A stretch of DNA of 17,401 bases, taken from positions 1 through 17,401 of the forward strand of contig CAMELY010000011.1 in the NCBI GenBank assembly GCA_945926565.1, read 5' to 3'. Positions within the stretch are counted from its first letter, which is position 1. Every line of letters starts with the position of its first letter. The position numbers and the translations under genes are program-made. The notes beneath the pieces are model-generated. The model ran no database searches and was not told the origin of the DNA. It saw only the letters and a list, made by a program, of their open reading frames with translations. Shown in pieces: positions 1-7,453 of this stretch. Source of the DNA: an uncultured Clostridia bacterium. GTDB taxonomy: Bacteria > Bacillota > Clostridia > Oscillospirales > Oscillospiraceae.

Positions 1-22
1 TTCCAAATCTGATCTTTTACGC

Positions 23-55
23 AAAAAGGGCGGCCCGGAGCAATCCGGGCCGCCC
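23..55 (-). terminator. Rho-independent terminator of galM
   Basis: A perfect 12-bp GC-rich stem (28-39 with 44-55) with a GCAA loop is followed on the minus strand by five T residues (the A run at 23-27). It starts about 22 bases after the galM stop codon, so it ends that transcript. Confidence 0.9.
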
Positions 56-77
56 AAAGCGTTTTATGTATGACTGT

Positions 78-1118
78 TTATTTGACGCCGAACCGGTAGG
101 CGGCCAGCTGGTGATATTCCTCACCCGGCCGGAGGACGGTGGTGGGGAAGTGATCAAAGTCGGGAGCGCAGGGATAGTGCTGGCTCTCCAGGCAGAAGCC
201 CTGCCGGTTGGCGTACATCGCCCCGCCCTTGCACTTGCGGGGGGCGATGGGGGAGATGAAGTTGCCGGAATAGAACTGGGTGCCGGGCTGGGTGGTGAAG
301 TAGTCCATGGTGATGCCGGTCTTGGGGCTCCAGGCAGTGGCGGCGGGCGCCTCCATGGAGGGCTGATCCAGCACATAGTTCAGGTCAAAGCCGCCGCCGT
401 AGGTGATCATGGGATGCTGGGCGGCGATATCCCGGCCGATGGCCTTGGGGGTGCGGAAGTCGAAGGGGGTGCCCTCCACCGGCAGCAGCGCGCCGGTGAG
501 CAGGCTGGCCCCGTCCGCCTCGGTGATCTGGGAGGCGTTGATCTGCAGCTGGGTGTCCAGCACGTTTCCGGAGCTGTGGCCGTTCAGGTTGAAGTAGGCG
601 TGGTTGGTCAGGTTGACAATGGTGGGCTTGTCGGTGACGGCCCGGTACTCCAGCACCAGGGCGTTGTCCTCGGTCAGGGTGTAGCTGTACCGGACGGACA
701 GATTGCCGGGATAGCCCTCCTCGCCGTCCGGGCTGAGAAACTCGAAGGTGAGAGTGTTGCCCTCAATCTCCCCCTCCAGCACCCGGCTGCAGTAGCTGCC
801 GTGGAGGTGGTTGGGGCCCTCATTGGGCTGGAGCTGATAGGTCACCCCGTCCAGCTGGAACTGGGCGGCCCGGAGCCGGTTGGCAAACCGGCCCACAAAG
901 TTGCCGAAGAAGCACTTGTCCGCCTCGTAGCCGGCCACGGTGTCATAGCCCAGGGCCACGTCCACCAGCTTGCCCTCCCGGTCGGGCACCAGGATGGAGC
1001 GGATGGAAGCGGCGTAGGAAATAATCTGAACGGTCATGCCGTTCCGGTTGGTCATGGTGTACTGAGTGACGGCCTGGCCGTCCTTGGTATAGCCGAAGAG
1101 TGCGCTGGTGATAGGCAT
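78..1118 (-). CDS. galM: Aldose 1-epimerase (mutarotase)
   Basis: A 346-residue protein of normal length for the GalM family, which interconverts the alpha and beta anomers of aldoses such as galactose or glucose in the cytoplasm. Visible family motifs are GRFANR (residues 76-81), NHLHGS around H104/H106, TNHAYFNL with the likely general-acid His173, the GFDLNYVL segment with Asp244, and FCLESQHYP with the likely base Glu311. The ATG at 1118 is chosen because AGGAGG lies 6 bases upstream; an in-frame ATG 45 bases further up lacks a ribosome binding site and would add residues not typical of the family. The gene follows the transketolase pair in the same direction, but a terminator and a separate candidate promoter lie between them, so it is probably its own unit. 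Its role next to a ROK regulator and transketolase fits sugar uptake and catabolism. The substrate sugar cannot be read from the sequence. Confidence 0.94.
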   Translation of the reverse strand: MPITSALFGYTKDGQAVTQYTMTNRNGMTVQIISYAASIRSILVPDREGKLVDVALGYDTVAGYEADKCFFGNFVGRFANRLRAAQFQLDGVTYQLQPNEGPNHLHGSYCSRVLEGEIEGNTLTFEFLSPDGEEGYPGNLSVRYSYTLTEDNALVLEYRAVTDKPTIVNLTNHAYFNLNGHSSGNVLDTQLQINASQITEADGASLLTGALLPVEGTPFDFRTPKAIGRDIAAQHPMITYGGGFDLNYVLDQPSMEAPAATAWSPKTGITMDYFTTQPGTQFYSGNFISPIAPRKCKGGAMYANRQGFCLESQHYPCAPDFDHFPTTVLRPGEEYHQLAAYRFGVK

Positions 1119-1172
1119 AGCGTTACCTCCTGTAATCATCCGATCTGTGGTGAGAATTGGCATTCCTGTCTT

Positions 1173-1202
1173 ATTTTAGCACGGCCCCCAAGGGCTGCGC
1201 AA
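1173..1202 (-). promoter_or_regulatory. Candidate galM promoter
   Basis: On the minus strand a TTGCGC -35 (1197-1202) and a TAAAAT -10 (1173-1178) are 18 bases apart, and the -10 is preceded by TG-C in extended form. The string TGCTAAAATAA recurs exactly in the candidate promoter of the ROK gene at about 4480-4492. It is the only convincing promoter between the transketolase terminator and galM. Confidence 0.55.
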
Positions 1203-1235
1203 GCCGGAGCGGCAAAAAGACCGGTGTGGAAACGC

Positions 1236-1268
1236 AAAAAGCCCGGGACGGCAGAAGCCGTCCCGGGC
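1236..1268 (-). terminator. Rho-independent terminator of the transketolase genes
   Basis: A perfect 12-bp stem (1241-1252 with 1257-1268) with loop AGAA is followed on the minus strand by five T residues. It lies about 30 bases beyond the stop codon of the C-terminal transketolase gene. Confidence 0.9.
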
Positions 1269-1296
1269 GCAGACTGTGCGGGGAAATATGAGGAAC

Positions 1297-2238
1297 TTAC
1301 TTGCCCACAAACTCCTTGGCCACTTCCACGATGTGGTCGGCGGAGAGGCCGAACTGCTTGAGCAGGGCGGCAGCGGGGCCGGAGTGACCGAACTCGTCGT
1401 TGACGCCGATGCGCTTCACCGGAGTGGGGAGCTTCTCGCTGAGCAGGCTGCAAACGGCCTCGCCCAGACCGCCGATGACGGAGTGCTCCTCACAGGTGAT
1501 GATCTTGCCGCAGTCGCGGGCGGCCTGGAGGACGATCTCCTCGTCCAGCGGCTTGATGGTGCAGATGTTGATGACCCGGGCGGAGATGCCGCTCTCGGCC
1601 AGCACCTTGGCGGCCTCGATGGCCTCGGCCACCATGATGCCGGTGGCGATGATGGCCACGTCGGTGCCGTCGGAGATCATCTCGCCCTTGCCGATCTCAA
1701 ACTGGAAGTCCTCGCCGTGGAACACGGGGCAGGCGGCCCGGCCGAAGCGCATGTAGACGGGGCCCACATGCTCATAGGCGGCCTTGACGCAGGCCTTGGC
1801 CTCGATGTCGTCAGAGGGGCTCATGACCACCATGCCGGGGATGGTGCGCATCAGGGCGAAGTCCTCGCAGCACTGATGGGAAGCGCCGTCCTCGCCCACG
1901 GAGATGCCGCCGTGGGTGGCGCCGATCTTCACGTTCAGGTGGGGGTAGCCGATGGAGTTGCGAACCTGCTCAAAGGCCCGGCCCGCTGCGAACATGGCGA
2001 AGGAGGAAGCGAAGGGGACAAGGCCCGTGGTGGACATTCCCGCCGCCACGCAGATCATGTTGGCTTCCGCGATGCCGCAGTCAAAGTGGCGCTCGGGGAA
2101 GGCCTTCTTGAAAACGCCGGTTTTGGTAGCGCCGGCCAGGTCGGCATCCAGCACCACCAGATTCTCATGCTCAGCACCCAGCGCCGCCAGGGCGTTGCCG
2201 TAGCTGTCCCGGGTCGCGATTTTCTTTACGTCTGCCAT
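1297..2238 (-). CDS. Transketolase, C-terminal subunit
   Basis: A 313-residue protein equal to the pyrimidine-binding and C-terminal domains of transketolase. Together with its upstream partner it would transfer two-carbon ketol units between sugar phosphates in the non-oxidative pentose phosphate pathway. The GIAEAN motif holds Glu58, the conserved glutamate that activates thiamine diphosphate. It is followed by the SSFAMFAAGRAFEQVRN segment and the GATHGGISVGEDGASHQ loop (106-121), all typical of the split, archaeal/clostridial form. The ATG lies one base after the stop of the N-terminal gene, and GGAGGG in the end of that gene is its ribosome binding site, so the two are translationally coupled and probably made in equal amounts. 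Length, motifs and context agree. A relative of the family acting on other substrates, such as DXP-synthase-like enzymes, is less likely. Confidence 0.93.
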   Translation of the reverse strand: MADVKKIATRDSYGNALAALGAEHENLVVLDADLAGATKTGVFKKAFPERHFDCGIAEANMICVAAGMSTTGLVPFASSFAMFAAGRAFEQVRNSIGYPHLNVKIGATHGGISVGEDGASHQCCEDFALMRTIPGMVVMSPSDDIEAKACVKAAYEHVGPVYMRFGRAACPVFHGEDFQFEIGKGEMISDGTDVAIIATGIMVAEAIEAAKVLAESGISARVINICTIKPLDEEIVLQAARDCGKIITCEEHSVIGGLGEAVCSLLSEKLPTPVKRIGVNDEFGHSGPAAALLKQFGLSADHIVEVAKEFVGK

Positions 2239-2239
2239 A

Positions 2240-3085
2240 TCACTTGCCCTCCAGTTCTGCCAGAATCGCCTTCAGCTCGCCAATGGCCTGCTCATGCTCG
2301 GCGTCGTTGGGTGCCTTGCCGTGCCAGCCTGCGTTGTTCTCCATGAAGGACACATCCTTGCCCTTCACCGTTTTCATGACGATGGCGGTGGGCTGGCCCT
2401 TGGTTTCCCGGGCGGTGTTCATAGCGGCCTCAATCTGGTCAAAGTCATGTCCGTCGATGGCGCAGACCTTGAAGCCGAAGGCTTCCAGCTTGTCCACGAT
2501 GGGATAGGGGCTCATAACGTCGGCTACGTTGCCGTCGATCTGCAGGCCGTTGTTGTCCACGATGGCGCAGAAGTTGTCCAGCTTGTAGTGGGCAGCCAGC
2601 ATGCAGGCCTCCCAGACCTGGCCCTCCTGAATCTCGCCGTCGCCCAGCAGGGTGTAGACCCGGAAGTCCTTGTTCTGGAGCTTGGCAGCCTTGGCCATGC
2701 CGGCGGCCACGGAGATGCCCTGGCCCAGAGAGCCGGTGGACATGTCCACGCCGGGGACGGTGTTCATGTTGGGATGGCCCTGGAGGTAGCTGTCAATGTG
2801 ACGAAGGGTGGGCAGATCCTCCACCGGGAAGAAGCCCCGGAGCGCCAGGGCGGAATACAGGCCGGGGGCGGTGTGTCCCTTGGAGAGGACAAAACGGTCC
2901 CGATCCGGAGCCTTGGGATTGGCGGGATCCACATTCAGCTCTTTAAAATACAGATAGGTAAACAGGTCTGCGGCGGACAGGCTGCCGCCGGGGTGACCGG
3001 CCTTGGCGCCGTGGGTCGCCGTGACGATGCCCATGCGTACCTTGCAGGCAGTGATGGCAAGCTGCTTTTTCTCTGCTGCAGTCAT
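2240..3085 (-). CDS. Transketolase, N-terminal (TPP-binding) subunit
   Basis: A 281-residue protein matching the N-terminal domain of transketolase, which binds the diphosphate of thiamine diphosphate through Mg2+. Visible are HGAKAGHPGGSLSAAD (residues 25-40), SKGHTAPGLYSALA (68-81), STGSLGQG (116-123) and the TPP motif that opens with GDGEIQEG (148-155) and closes with DNN (177-179). It lacks the second half of the enzyme, which is encoded by the next gene; this is the two-gene arrangement common in archaea and many Clostridia, not a truncation. AAGGAG lies 12 bases upstream of the ATG, slightly far but the only good site. The gene has its own strong candidate promoter at 3172-3200. Confidence 0.94.
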   Translation of the reverse strand: MTAAEKKQLAITACKVRMGIVTATHGAKAGHPGGSLSAADLFTYLYFKELNVDPANPKAPDRDRFVLSKGHTAPGLYSALALRGFFPVEDLPTLRHIDSYLQGHPNMNTVPGVDMSTGSLGQGISVAAGMAKAAKLQNKDFRVYTLLGDGEIQEGQVWEACMLAAHYKLDNFCAIVDNNGLQIDGNVADVMSPYPIVDKLEAFGFKVCAIDGHDFDQIEAAMNTARETKGQPTAIVMKTVKGKDVSFMENNAGWHGKAPNDAEHEQAIGELKAILAELEGK

Positions 3086-3171
3086 TCGTTTTCACGCTCC
3101 TTAAAAATTGTTCATAGGTAATTGTTCGATTTGTGCGTTTTGCGGGCAGAAATCCTGACTTCGCTATGCAC

Positions 3172-3200
3172 ATTATACACAAAAAGGCCCTTCGGCGCAA
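3172..3200 (-). promoter_or_regulatory. Candidate promoter of the transketolase operon
   Basis: A perfect TATAAT -10 (3172-3177) and a TTGCGC -35 (3195-3200) are exactly 17 bases apart on the minus strand. The -35 box lies inside the second arm of the terminator hairpin of the preceding ROK gene. The predicted leader is about 80 bases. Confidence 0.7.
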
Positions 3201-3220
3201 GGGGAAGAGCGCCGAAGAGC
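3181..3220 (-). terminator. Terminator of the ROK regulator gene
   Basis: On the minus strand GGCTCTTCGGCGC pairs with GCGCCGAAGGGCC across a 10-base loop: 8 perfect pairs (3191-3198 with 3209-3216) plus imperfect outer pairs. Five T residues follow (3181-3185). It sits about 70 bases after the ROK stop codon. Confidence 0.75.
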
Positions 3221-3292
3221 CAATGAAAACGCAGGAAAATAGCAAGAAAATCTATTTTGTTTTTCTACGCCCTGCTCCGGAGGGGAACCGGG

Positions 3293-4417
3293 TCAGATCT
3301 GCTCCATAAACTGGGAGACAAAGTTGAGGGCGGCGCCCACGCAGGTGGACCAGTAGCCGAAGCTGGAGACGGTGCAGTAGCTGCCGTCGGTCTCGAAGGT
3401 GGCGATTTTCTGCAGACGCTGGCGCAGGTCATAGAGATAGGGGCCGATATAGCCGGCCAGCAGGCCGCCCAGCACCACCTGGCAGTCCAGCACCAGATGA
3501 ATGTTGTTGATGCCGATGGCCAGATAGTCCAGATACTCCTCCCAGATGCGGGCGTACTCCTGGTTGCCGCCCCGCAGGCCCTCGAAGAAGTCCTCAATGC
3601 CAATGCCCAGATCCTCGCTCAGCCGCTTGGTGGAGCAGTAGGCCTCCAGACAGCCCTTCTGGCCGCAGCCGCAGGGCTTGCCGTTGGGGACGATGCACAT
3701 ATGGCCGAACTCGCCGCCGTGGAAGGTGGCGCCGTGATAGGCCTTGCCGCCCAGCAGCATGGCGCCGCCGATGCCCCGGTGGAGGAACATGTAGACCATA
3801 TTCTCCTTCTCCGGGTTTACCCACCAGGTGGCCAGGCCGCCGGCGTTGGCGTCGTTTTCAAAGATCACAGGGTAGGGGATATGGCTGGAGATCAGCTTGA
3901 GGTCCAGGGTGTCTACCGGCTGCACCGGGGACATGGTGGCGACGCCCTCCTCCGGCTGGGGCACGCCGCAGATGGCGATGCCCACGCCCAGCAGTCGCTT
4001 GGTGTCGATGCTGTTGGCCTGGATAAAGTCCTCAATGGCCTGGGCCAGGAACTTGGCGTACTCCTCGTCGTTGGTCAGGGGACGGGCCACCCGCTGAGAG
4101 CAGAGCAGCTGGGCCCGGATGTTGATGCAGGCCAGGTGAATCCGCTTGTGGCCGATATAGACGCCGATGGCGCAGCGCACATTGTTGGAGATGCCGATGG
4201 CCCGGGGTTTCCGGCCGCCGGTGGAGTCAAAGGTGCCCTGAAATTCCAGCAGGTCTGCCTCCTGCAGCTCCTTCAGGTTCTGGCCCACAGTGGGCAGACT
4301 GAGAGAGAGGGCCTGGGCGATGTCCTGCTTGGTGACAGGACGGCCGGAGGAATAGATATACCGGAAGACACGATTCCGGTTCTGACGACGGAGCTCCGCA
4401 GTGTTAAATGTAGCCAT
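3293..4417 (-). CDS. ROK-family transcriptional regulator (NagC/Mlc/XylR type)
   Basis: A 374-residue protein with an N-terminal winged helix-turn-helix (about residues 12-65, with VTKQDIAQALSLSLPTVGQNL) followed by a ROK sugar-binding domain. FENDANAGG (186-194) matches the conserved ROK substrate region. The zinc-binding pattern of His239 with Cys249, Cys251 and Cys256 is present in GHMCIVPNGKPCGCGQKGC. The phosphate-binding DxGxT motif of ROK kinases is missing at about residue 84 (AIGVYIGHK), which argues for a repressor and not a sugar kinase. The ribosome binding site is GTGAGG, 6 bases before the ATG. Family members repress sugar catabolic genes and release DNA on binding a sugar or a transport protein. 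The neighbours suggest a pentose or hexose regulon including transketolase and galM, but the effector is unknown. Confidence 0.9.
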   Translation of the reverse strand: MATFNTAELRRQNRNRVFRYIYSSGRPVTKQDIAQALSLSLPTVGQNLKELQEADLLEFQGTFDSTGGRKPRAIGISNNVRCAIGVYIGHKRIHLACINIRAQLLCSQRVARPLTNDEEYAKFLAQAIEDFIQANSIDTKRLLGVGIAICGVPQPEEGVATMSPVQPVDTLDLKLISSHIPYPVIFENDANAGGLATWWVNPEKENMVYMFLHRGIGGAMLLGGKAYHGATFHGGEFGHMCIVPNGKPCGCGQKGCLEAYCSTKRLSEDLGIGIEDFFEGLRGGNQEYARIWEEYLDYLAIGINNIHLVLDCQVVLGGLLAGYIGPYLYDLRQRLQKIATFETDGSYCTVSSFGYWSTCVGAALNFVSQFMEQI

Positions 4418-4452
4418 AATTTACCTCACCATCTGTTTTGAATCTATCTCCA

Positions 4453-4468
4453 TACTTTTAGAAAAGTA
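4453..4468. promoter_or_regulatory. Palindrome in the ROK gene leader, candidate operator
   Basis: The 16-base sequence TACTTTTAGAAAAGTA has perfect 7-base arms around a 2-base centre. It lies between the candidate -10 box (4485-4490) and the ROK start codon, where a repressor would block its own transcription. NagC/XylR-type operators are also A/T-rich palindromes. No copy was seen at the transketolase or galM promoters. Confidence 0.4.
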
Positions 4469-4484
4469 ATTCTATTGACAATTT

Positions 4485-4512
4485 ATTTTAGCATATTCAG
4501 AAAAAAACGCAA
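4485..4512 (-). promoter_or_regulatory. Candidate promoter of the ROK regulator gene
   Basis: On the minus strand TTGCGT (4507-4512) and TAAAAT (4485-4490) are 16 bases apart, with an extended TG-C before the -10 box. The predicted leader to the ATG at 4417 is about 60 bases. Confidence 0.5.
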
Positions 4513-4815
4513 GTGCTTTTTGGAAAAAATCCCAGCGAAAGGGAAAAATGTACAATATTGTGAAAAACTGGTTAACGAAACAAGAGAAAATCGTACAAAA
4601 TGCTGAAAATGTCAGAAAGGGCTTTCCGGAACCGGTATATCCCGCCCGGGGAAGCCGGGGGAACCGGCGAGGAAAAGCATATTTTCCGCCGCCTTTTGTC
4701 AAACAGTGTAGCACAAAATTTTCCAGCTGTCAGTCTGGGAAAAACAGAGGGATTTTGCCGGTTTTTGCCGGATTTTTGTGCAATTTCGCGCGAGAAGGGG
4801 ATTTCGTTCAATTTG
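4513..4815. other. Non-coding gap between divergent ROK gene and recG
   Basis: No gene is supported here. Open frames through this stretch on both strands lack ribosome binding sites and family motifs. The sequence is richer in A and T than the genes around it. It holds a run of imperfect 10-base tandem repeats of the form GNTTTTGCCG at 4751-4780 and several short GC-rich inverted repeats near 4640-4670, none of which forms a convincing terminator or riboswitch. Confidence 0.5.
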
Positions 4816-4818
4816 CAT

Positions 4819-4847
4819 TTTCAAATTCCCCCGGAATGTGGTACACT
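4819..4847 (+). promoter_or_regulatory. Candidate recG promoter
   Basis: A TACACT -10 (4842-4847) is preceded by TG-G in extended form. The -35, TTTCAA (4819-4824), is weak and 17 bases upstream. A start near 4854 would leave a leader of about 25 bases that holds only the AGGAGG site. Confidence 0.45.
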
Positions 4848-4878
4848 GGGAAACAGTACAAAAGAGAGGAGGAGCGTC

Positions 4879-6960
4879 ATGGCCTATCAGCTGACCGACA
4901 GCGTCCGGACCCTGCCCGGCATCGGCCCTGCCCGGGCCAAGCGGCTGGAGAAGCTGGGCATTTTCACCGCCCGGGATCTGCTGCTCTGGTATCCCCGGAA
5001 CTATGAGGACCGGCGGGAGCGGGCCTCCATCCGGGAGGCCCCCCAGGATCGGCCCGTCTGCGTCAAGGCCATGGTGGCCACGCCCCCCCGCAGCTCCTAC
5101 ATCCGCAAGGGGCTGGAGCTGGTCAAGGTCAACGTGGTGGACGACCGGGACGCCATGGAGCTGACCTTTTTCAACCAGAGCTATATCCGCACCGCCCTGG
5201 CTCAGGGACAGGTCTGCTGGTTTTACGGCACGGTGGAGCGGAAGGGGAGCCGGTACGCCATGACCAATCCGGTGTTCGAGCCGGAGGACAGGCAGCGCTT
5301 TACCCAGTGCATTATGCCGGTCTATCCCCTGACGGCGGGCATCTCCAACAACCTGCTGGCGGGGGCGGTGCGCCGGGTGCTGGAGGACTGCGCGCAGCAA
5401 CTGGAGGATCCCCTGCCCGAAAGTCTCCGGGCGGAGCACCGGCTGGCCCACACCGGCTACGCCGTCCGGACAGTCCACTTTCCCCCCTCCTGGGAGGAGC
5501 TGGAGGTGGCCCGGCGGCGGCTGGTCTTTGAGGAGCTGTTCTTCCTCTCCCTGGGTCTGGCCCTGCTCAAGGGCAGGAGCAGCCGGGGCCTGGGGACGGA
5601 GTGCCGGTACTATGATCCGGCGGAATACTACGCCACCCTGCCCTTCACCCTCACCGGAGCCCAGCAGCGGACGGTGGGGGAGGCCTTTGCCGACCTCTGC
5701 TCCGGCAAGGCCATGAACCGGCTGGTCCAGGGAGACGTGGGCAGCGGCAAGACGGTGGTGGGCGCTGCCTGCGCCTGGCTGATGGCGAAAAACGGCTGTC
5801 AGTCCGCCCTCATGGCCCCCACAGAGATTCTGGCGGAGCAGCATTACAAGACGCTGACGCCGCTGCTGGCCAAGAGCGGCCAGCGGGTGGGACTGCTCAC
5901 CGGCTCCATGAAGGCCAAGGAGAAGCGGGCAGTCTGCACCGCCCTGGCGGCGGGGGAGATCGACCTGATCGTGGGCACCCACGCCCTGCTCTCCGAGGGC
6001 GTGACCTTTCAAAACCTGGGCCTGGTCATCACCGATGAGCAGCACCGGTTTGGCGTGGCCCAGCGGGCCGCCCTGGCCGCCAAGGGCCAGGGGGAGCGGC
6101 ACCCCCATGTGCTGGTCATGTCCGCCACCCCCATCCCCCGCACCCTGGCCCTCATCGTCTACGGCGACCTGGAGGTGTCGGTGATTGACGAGCGGCCCCC
6201 CGGCCGGCAGGAGATTCAGACGGTGCTGGTGGGGGAGGACAAGCGGGAGCGGATGTACGGCTTTGTCCGCAAGCAGGTCCAGGAGGGGCATCAGGTCTAC
6301 CTGGTCTGCCCCGCCGTGGAAGAGAACGAGGAGGCCGCCGCCCAGCCGGGAGGCATGGATCTCAAGGCGGTGACCGCCTATGCCGAGACGCTGCGCACTC
6401 AGGTCTTCCCCGAGCTGCGGGTGGGACTGGTCCACGGCCGGTTGAAGGCGAAGGAGAAGGAGACGGTGATGACCGCCTTTTCCCGGGGAGAGATCGACCT
6501 GCTGGTGGCCACCACCGTCATCGAGGTGGGGGTGGACGTGCCCAACGCCACGCTGATGGTGATCGAGAACGCGGAGCGGTTCGGCCTCTCCCAGCTCCAC
6601 CAGCTCCGGGGCCGGGTGGGCCGGGGGAGCAGTCAGTCCTACTGTGTGCTGGTCTCCTCCAACCGCAGTCCGGAGACCCGCCAGCGGCTCCGCGCCCTCT
6701 GTGCCACCAACGACGGCTTCCGCATCGCGGAGGAGGATCTGAAGCTCCGGGGCCCCGGCGACTTTTTCGGCGCCCGGCAGCACGGCCTGCCGCCCTTGAA
6801 GATGGCAGATCTGGCGGGGGACACCCGGGTGCTCTACGAGGCCCGGGACGCCGCCCAGGCCCTGCTGGAAAAGGACCCGGAGCTCTCCGCCCCGGAGCAC
6901 CGGACGGCAAAGGAGCGGGTGCGGCAGCTCTTTGAGGCCAATCCCGACATCTTTAATTAG
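4879..6960 (+). CDS. recG: ATP-dependent DNA helicase RecG
   Basis: A 693-residue superfamily 2 helicase of the usual RecG length, acting on stalled replication forks and Holliday junctions to drive branch migration and fork reversal. The N-terminal wedge region starts with LPGIGPARAKRLEKLGI (12-28), a helix-hairpin-helix-like segment, followed by an OB fold. Helicase motifs appear in order: Walker A GDVGSGKT (285-292), APTEILAEQH (313-322), DEQH (386-389), SATPIPRT (415-422), TTVIEVGVDVPNA (545-557) and QLRGRVGRG (575-583). The start at 4879 is set by AGGAGG 6 bases upstream; a longer in-frame reading from 4600 has no such site and enters intergenic sequence. The gene is intact. The next gene follows 23 bases later and probably shares the transcript. 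Confidence 0.96.
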   Translation: MAYQLTDSVRTLPGIGPARAKRLEKLGIFTARDLLLWYPRNYEDRRERASIREAPQDRPVCVKAMVATPPRSSYIRKGLELVKVNVVDDRDAMELTFFNQSYIRTALAQGQVCWFYGTVERKGSRYAMTNPVFEPEDRQRFTQCIMPVYPLTAGISNNLLAGAVRRVLEDCAQQLEDPLPESLRAEHRLAHTGYAVRTVHFPPSWEELEVARRRLVFEELFFLSLGLALLKGRSSRGLGTECRYYDPAEYYATLPFTLTGAQQRTVGEAFADLCSGKAMNRLVQGDVGSGKTVVGAACAWLMAKNGCQSALMAPTEILAEQHYKTLTPLLAKSGQRVGLLTGSMKAKEKRAVCTALAAGEIDLIVGTHALLSEGVTFQNLGLVITDEQHRFGVAQRAALAAKGQGERHPHVLVMSATPIPRTLALIVYGDLEVSVIDERPPGRQEIQTVLVGEDKRERMYGFVRKQVQEGHQVYLVCPAVEENEEAAAQPGGMDLKAVTAYAETLRTQVFPELRVGLVHGRLKAKEKETVMTAFSRGEIDLLVATTVIEVGVDVPNATLMVIENAERFGLSQLHQLRGRVGRGSSQSYCVLVSSNRSPETRQRLRALCATNDGFRIAEEDLKLRGPGDFFGARQHGLPPLKMADLAGDTRVLYEARDAAQALLEKDPELSAPEHRTAKERVRQLFEANPDIFN

Positions 6961-6983
6961 ACAGAATACAGGAGGAAAACAAA

Positions 6984-7379
6984 ATGGGTAAGTACATGGA
7001 ACGCTGCAAGCAGCTCCGGGCGGACACCACCCGGCACTACGGCTGCTCTCAGGCCGTCTTTATCCCGGTGGCTGAGGCCATGGGGATGGACACCGAGGCC
7101 GCCTTCAACCTCAGCGCCCACTTCCGGGCGGGCATGCTCCAGGGCGAGGTCTGCGGCGCGGTCACCGGCGCCCTCATGGCCCTGGGCCTGGCGGGGGCGG
7201 ACGGCAAGGCAGCCACTGAGCTGCTCAATCGGGTGCGGGCCAATCACCAGGGGGATCTGGACTGCAAGACGCTGCTGGATCGCTGGGCGGCCCAGGGCAA
7301 TGCCAACCGCAAGCCCCACTGCGACGGCATGTGCTTTGAGTGCATGACCCTGGTGGAGGAGCTGCTGGGGGAGCAGTAA
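6984..7379 (+). CDS. C_GCAxxG_C_C family protein
   Basis: A 131-residue protein of the C_GCAxxG_C_C family, known in anaerobes as small, probably redox-active or metal-binding proteins of unproven function. The family pattern is visible: YGCSQAV with Cys21, EVCGAVTGALMALGL with Cys57 (the CGAxxG core), Cys94 in LDCKTLL, and the C-terminal HCDGMCFECM with Cys113, Cys117 and Cys120. There is no signal peptide, so it should be cytoplasmic. The ATG has AGGAGG 8 bases upstream and follows recG by 23 bases with no terminator between, so the two are likely co-transcribed. A functional link with RecG is not evident. It may simply use recG's promoter. Confidence 0.87.
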   Translation: MGKYMERCKQLRADTTRHYGCSQAVFIPVAEAMGMDTEAAFNLSAHFRAGMLQGEVCGAVTGALMALGLAGADGKAATELLNRVRANHQGDLDCKTLLDRWAAQGNANRKPHCDGMCFECMTLVEELLGEQ

Positions 7380-7393
7380 CCTGATAAAAAACG

Positions 7394-7436
7394 AAAAGGG
7401 CGGCGGATTGCAGGTGAAAGCAATCCGCCGCCCTTT
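7394..7436. terminator. Bidirectional terminator between convergent genes
   Basis: A perfect 14-bp stem (7398-7411 with 7420-7433) with an 8-base loop is extended by three A-T pairs at its base. It gives CTTTG after the stem on the plus strand and a longer T-rich run on the minus strand (complement of 7385-7397). It lies between the stop codons of the C_GCAxxG_C_C gene and the 8-oxoguanine deaminase gene and can serve both. Confidence 0.9.
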
Positions 7437-7453
7437 GTCATATTGACTTCGTA

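Noticed and set aside
2240..3085. Transketolase broken by a frameshift
   Set aside because: The halves end and begin at the normal domain boundary, each with its own start and ribosome binding site, as in the known two-subunit enzymes.
3293..4417. Reading the ROK protein as a glucokinase or fructokinase
   Set aside because: It has an N-terminal helix-turn-helix domain and lacks the DxGxT phosphate-binding motif of ROK kinases.
4600..4878. N-terminal extension of RecG by 93 residues
   Set aside because: It would cross the candidate recG promoter and non-coding DNA, has no ribosome binding site, and RecG proteins normally begin at the segment encoded from 4879.
4699..6900. Open frame of 733 codons on the minus strand opposite recG
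   Set aside because: Its product is a low-complexity Gly/Leu/His/Pro-rich shadow of GC-biased codons; recG on the other strand has every helicase motif and a good ribosome binding site.
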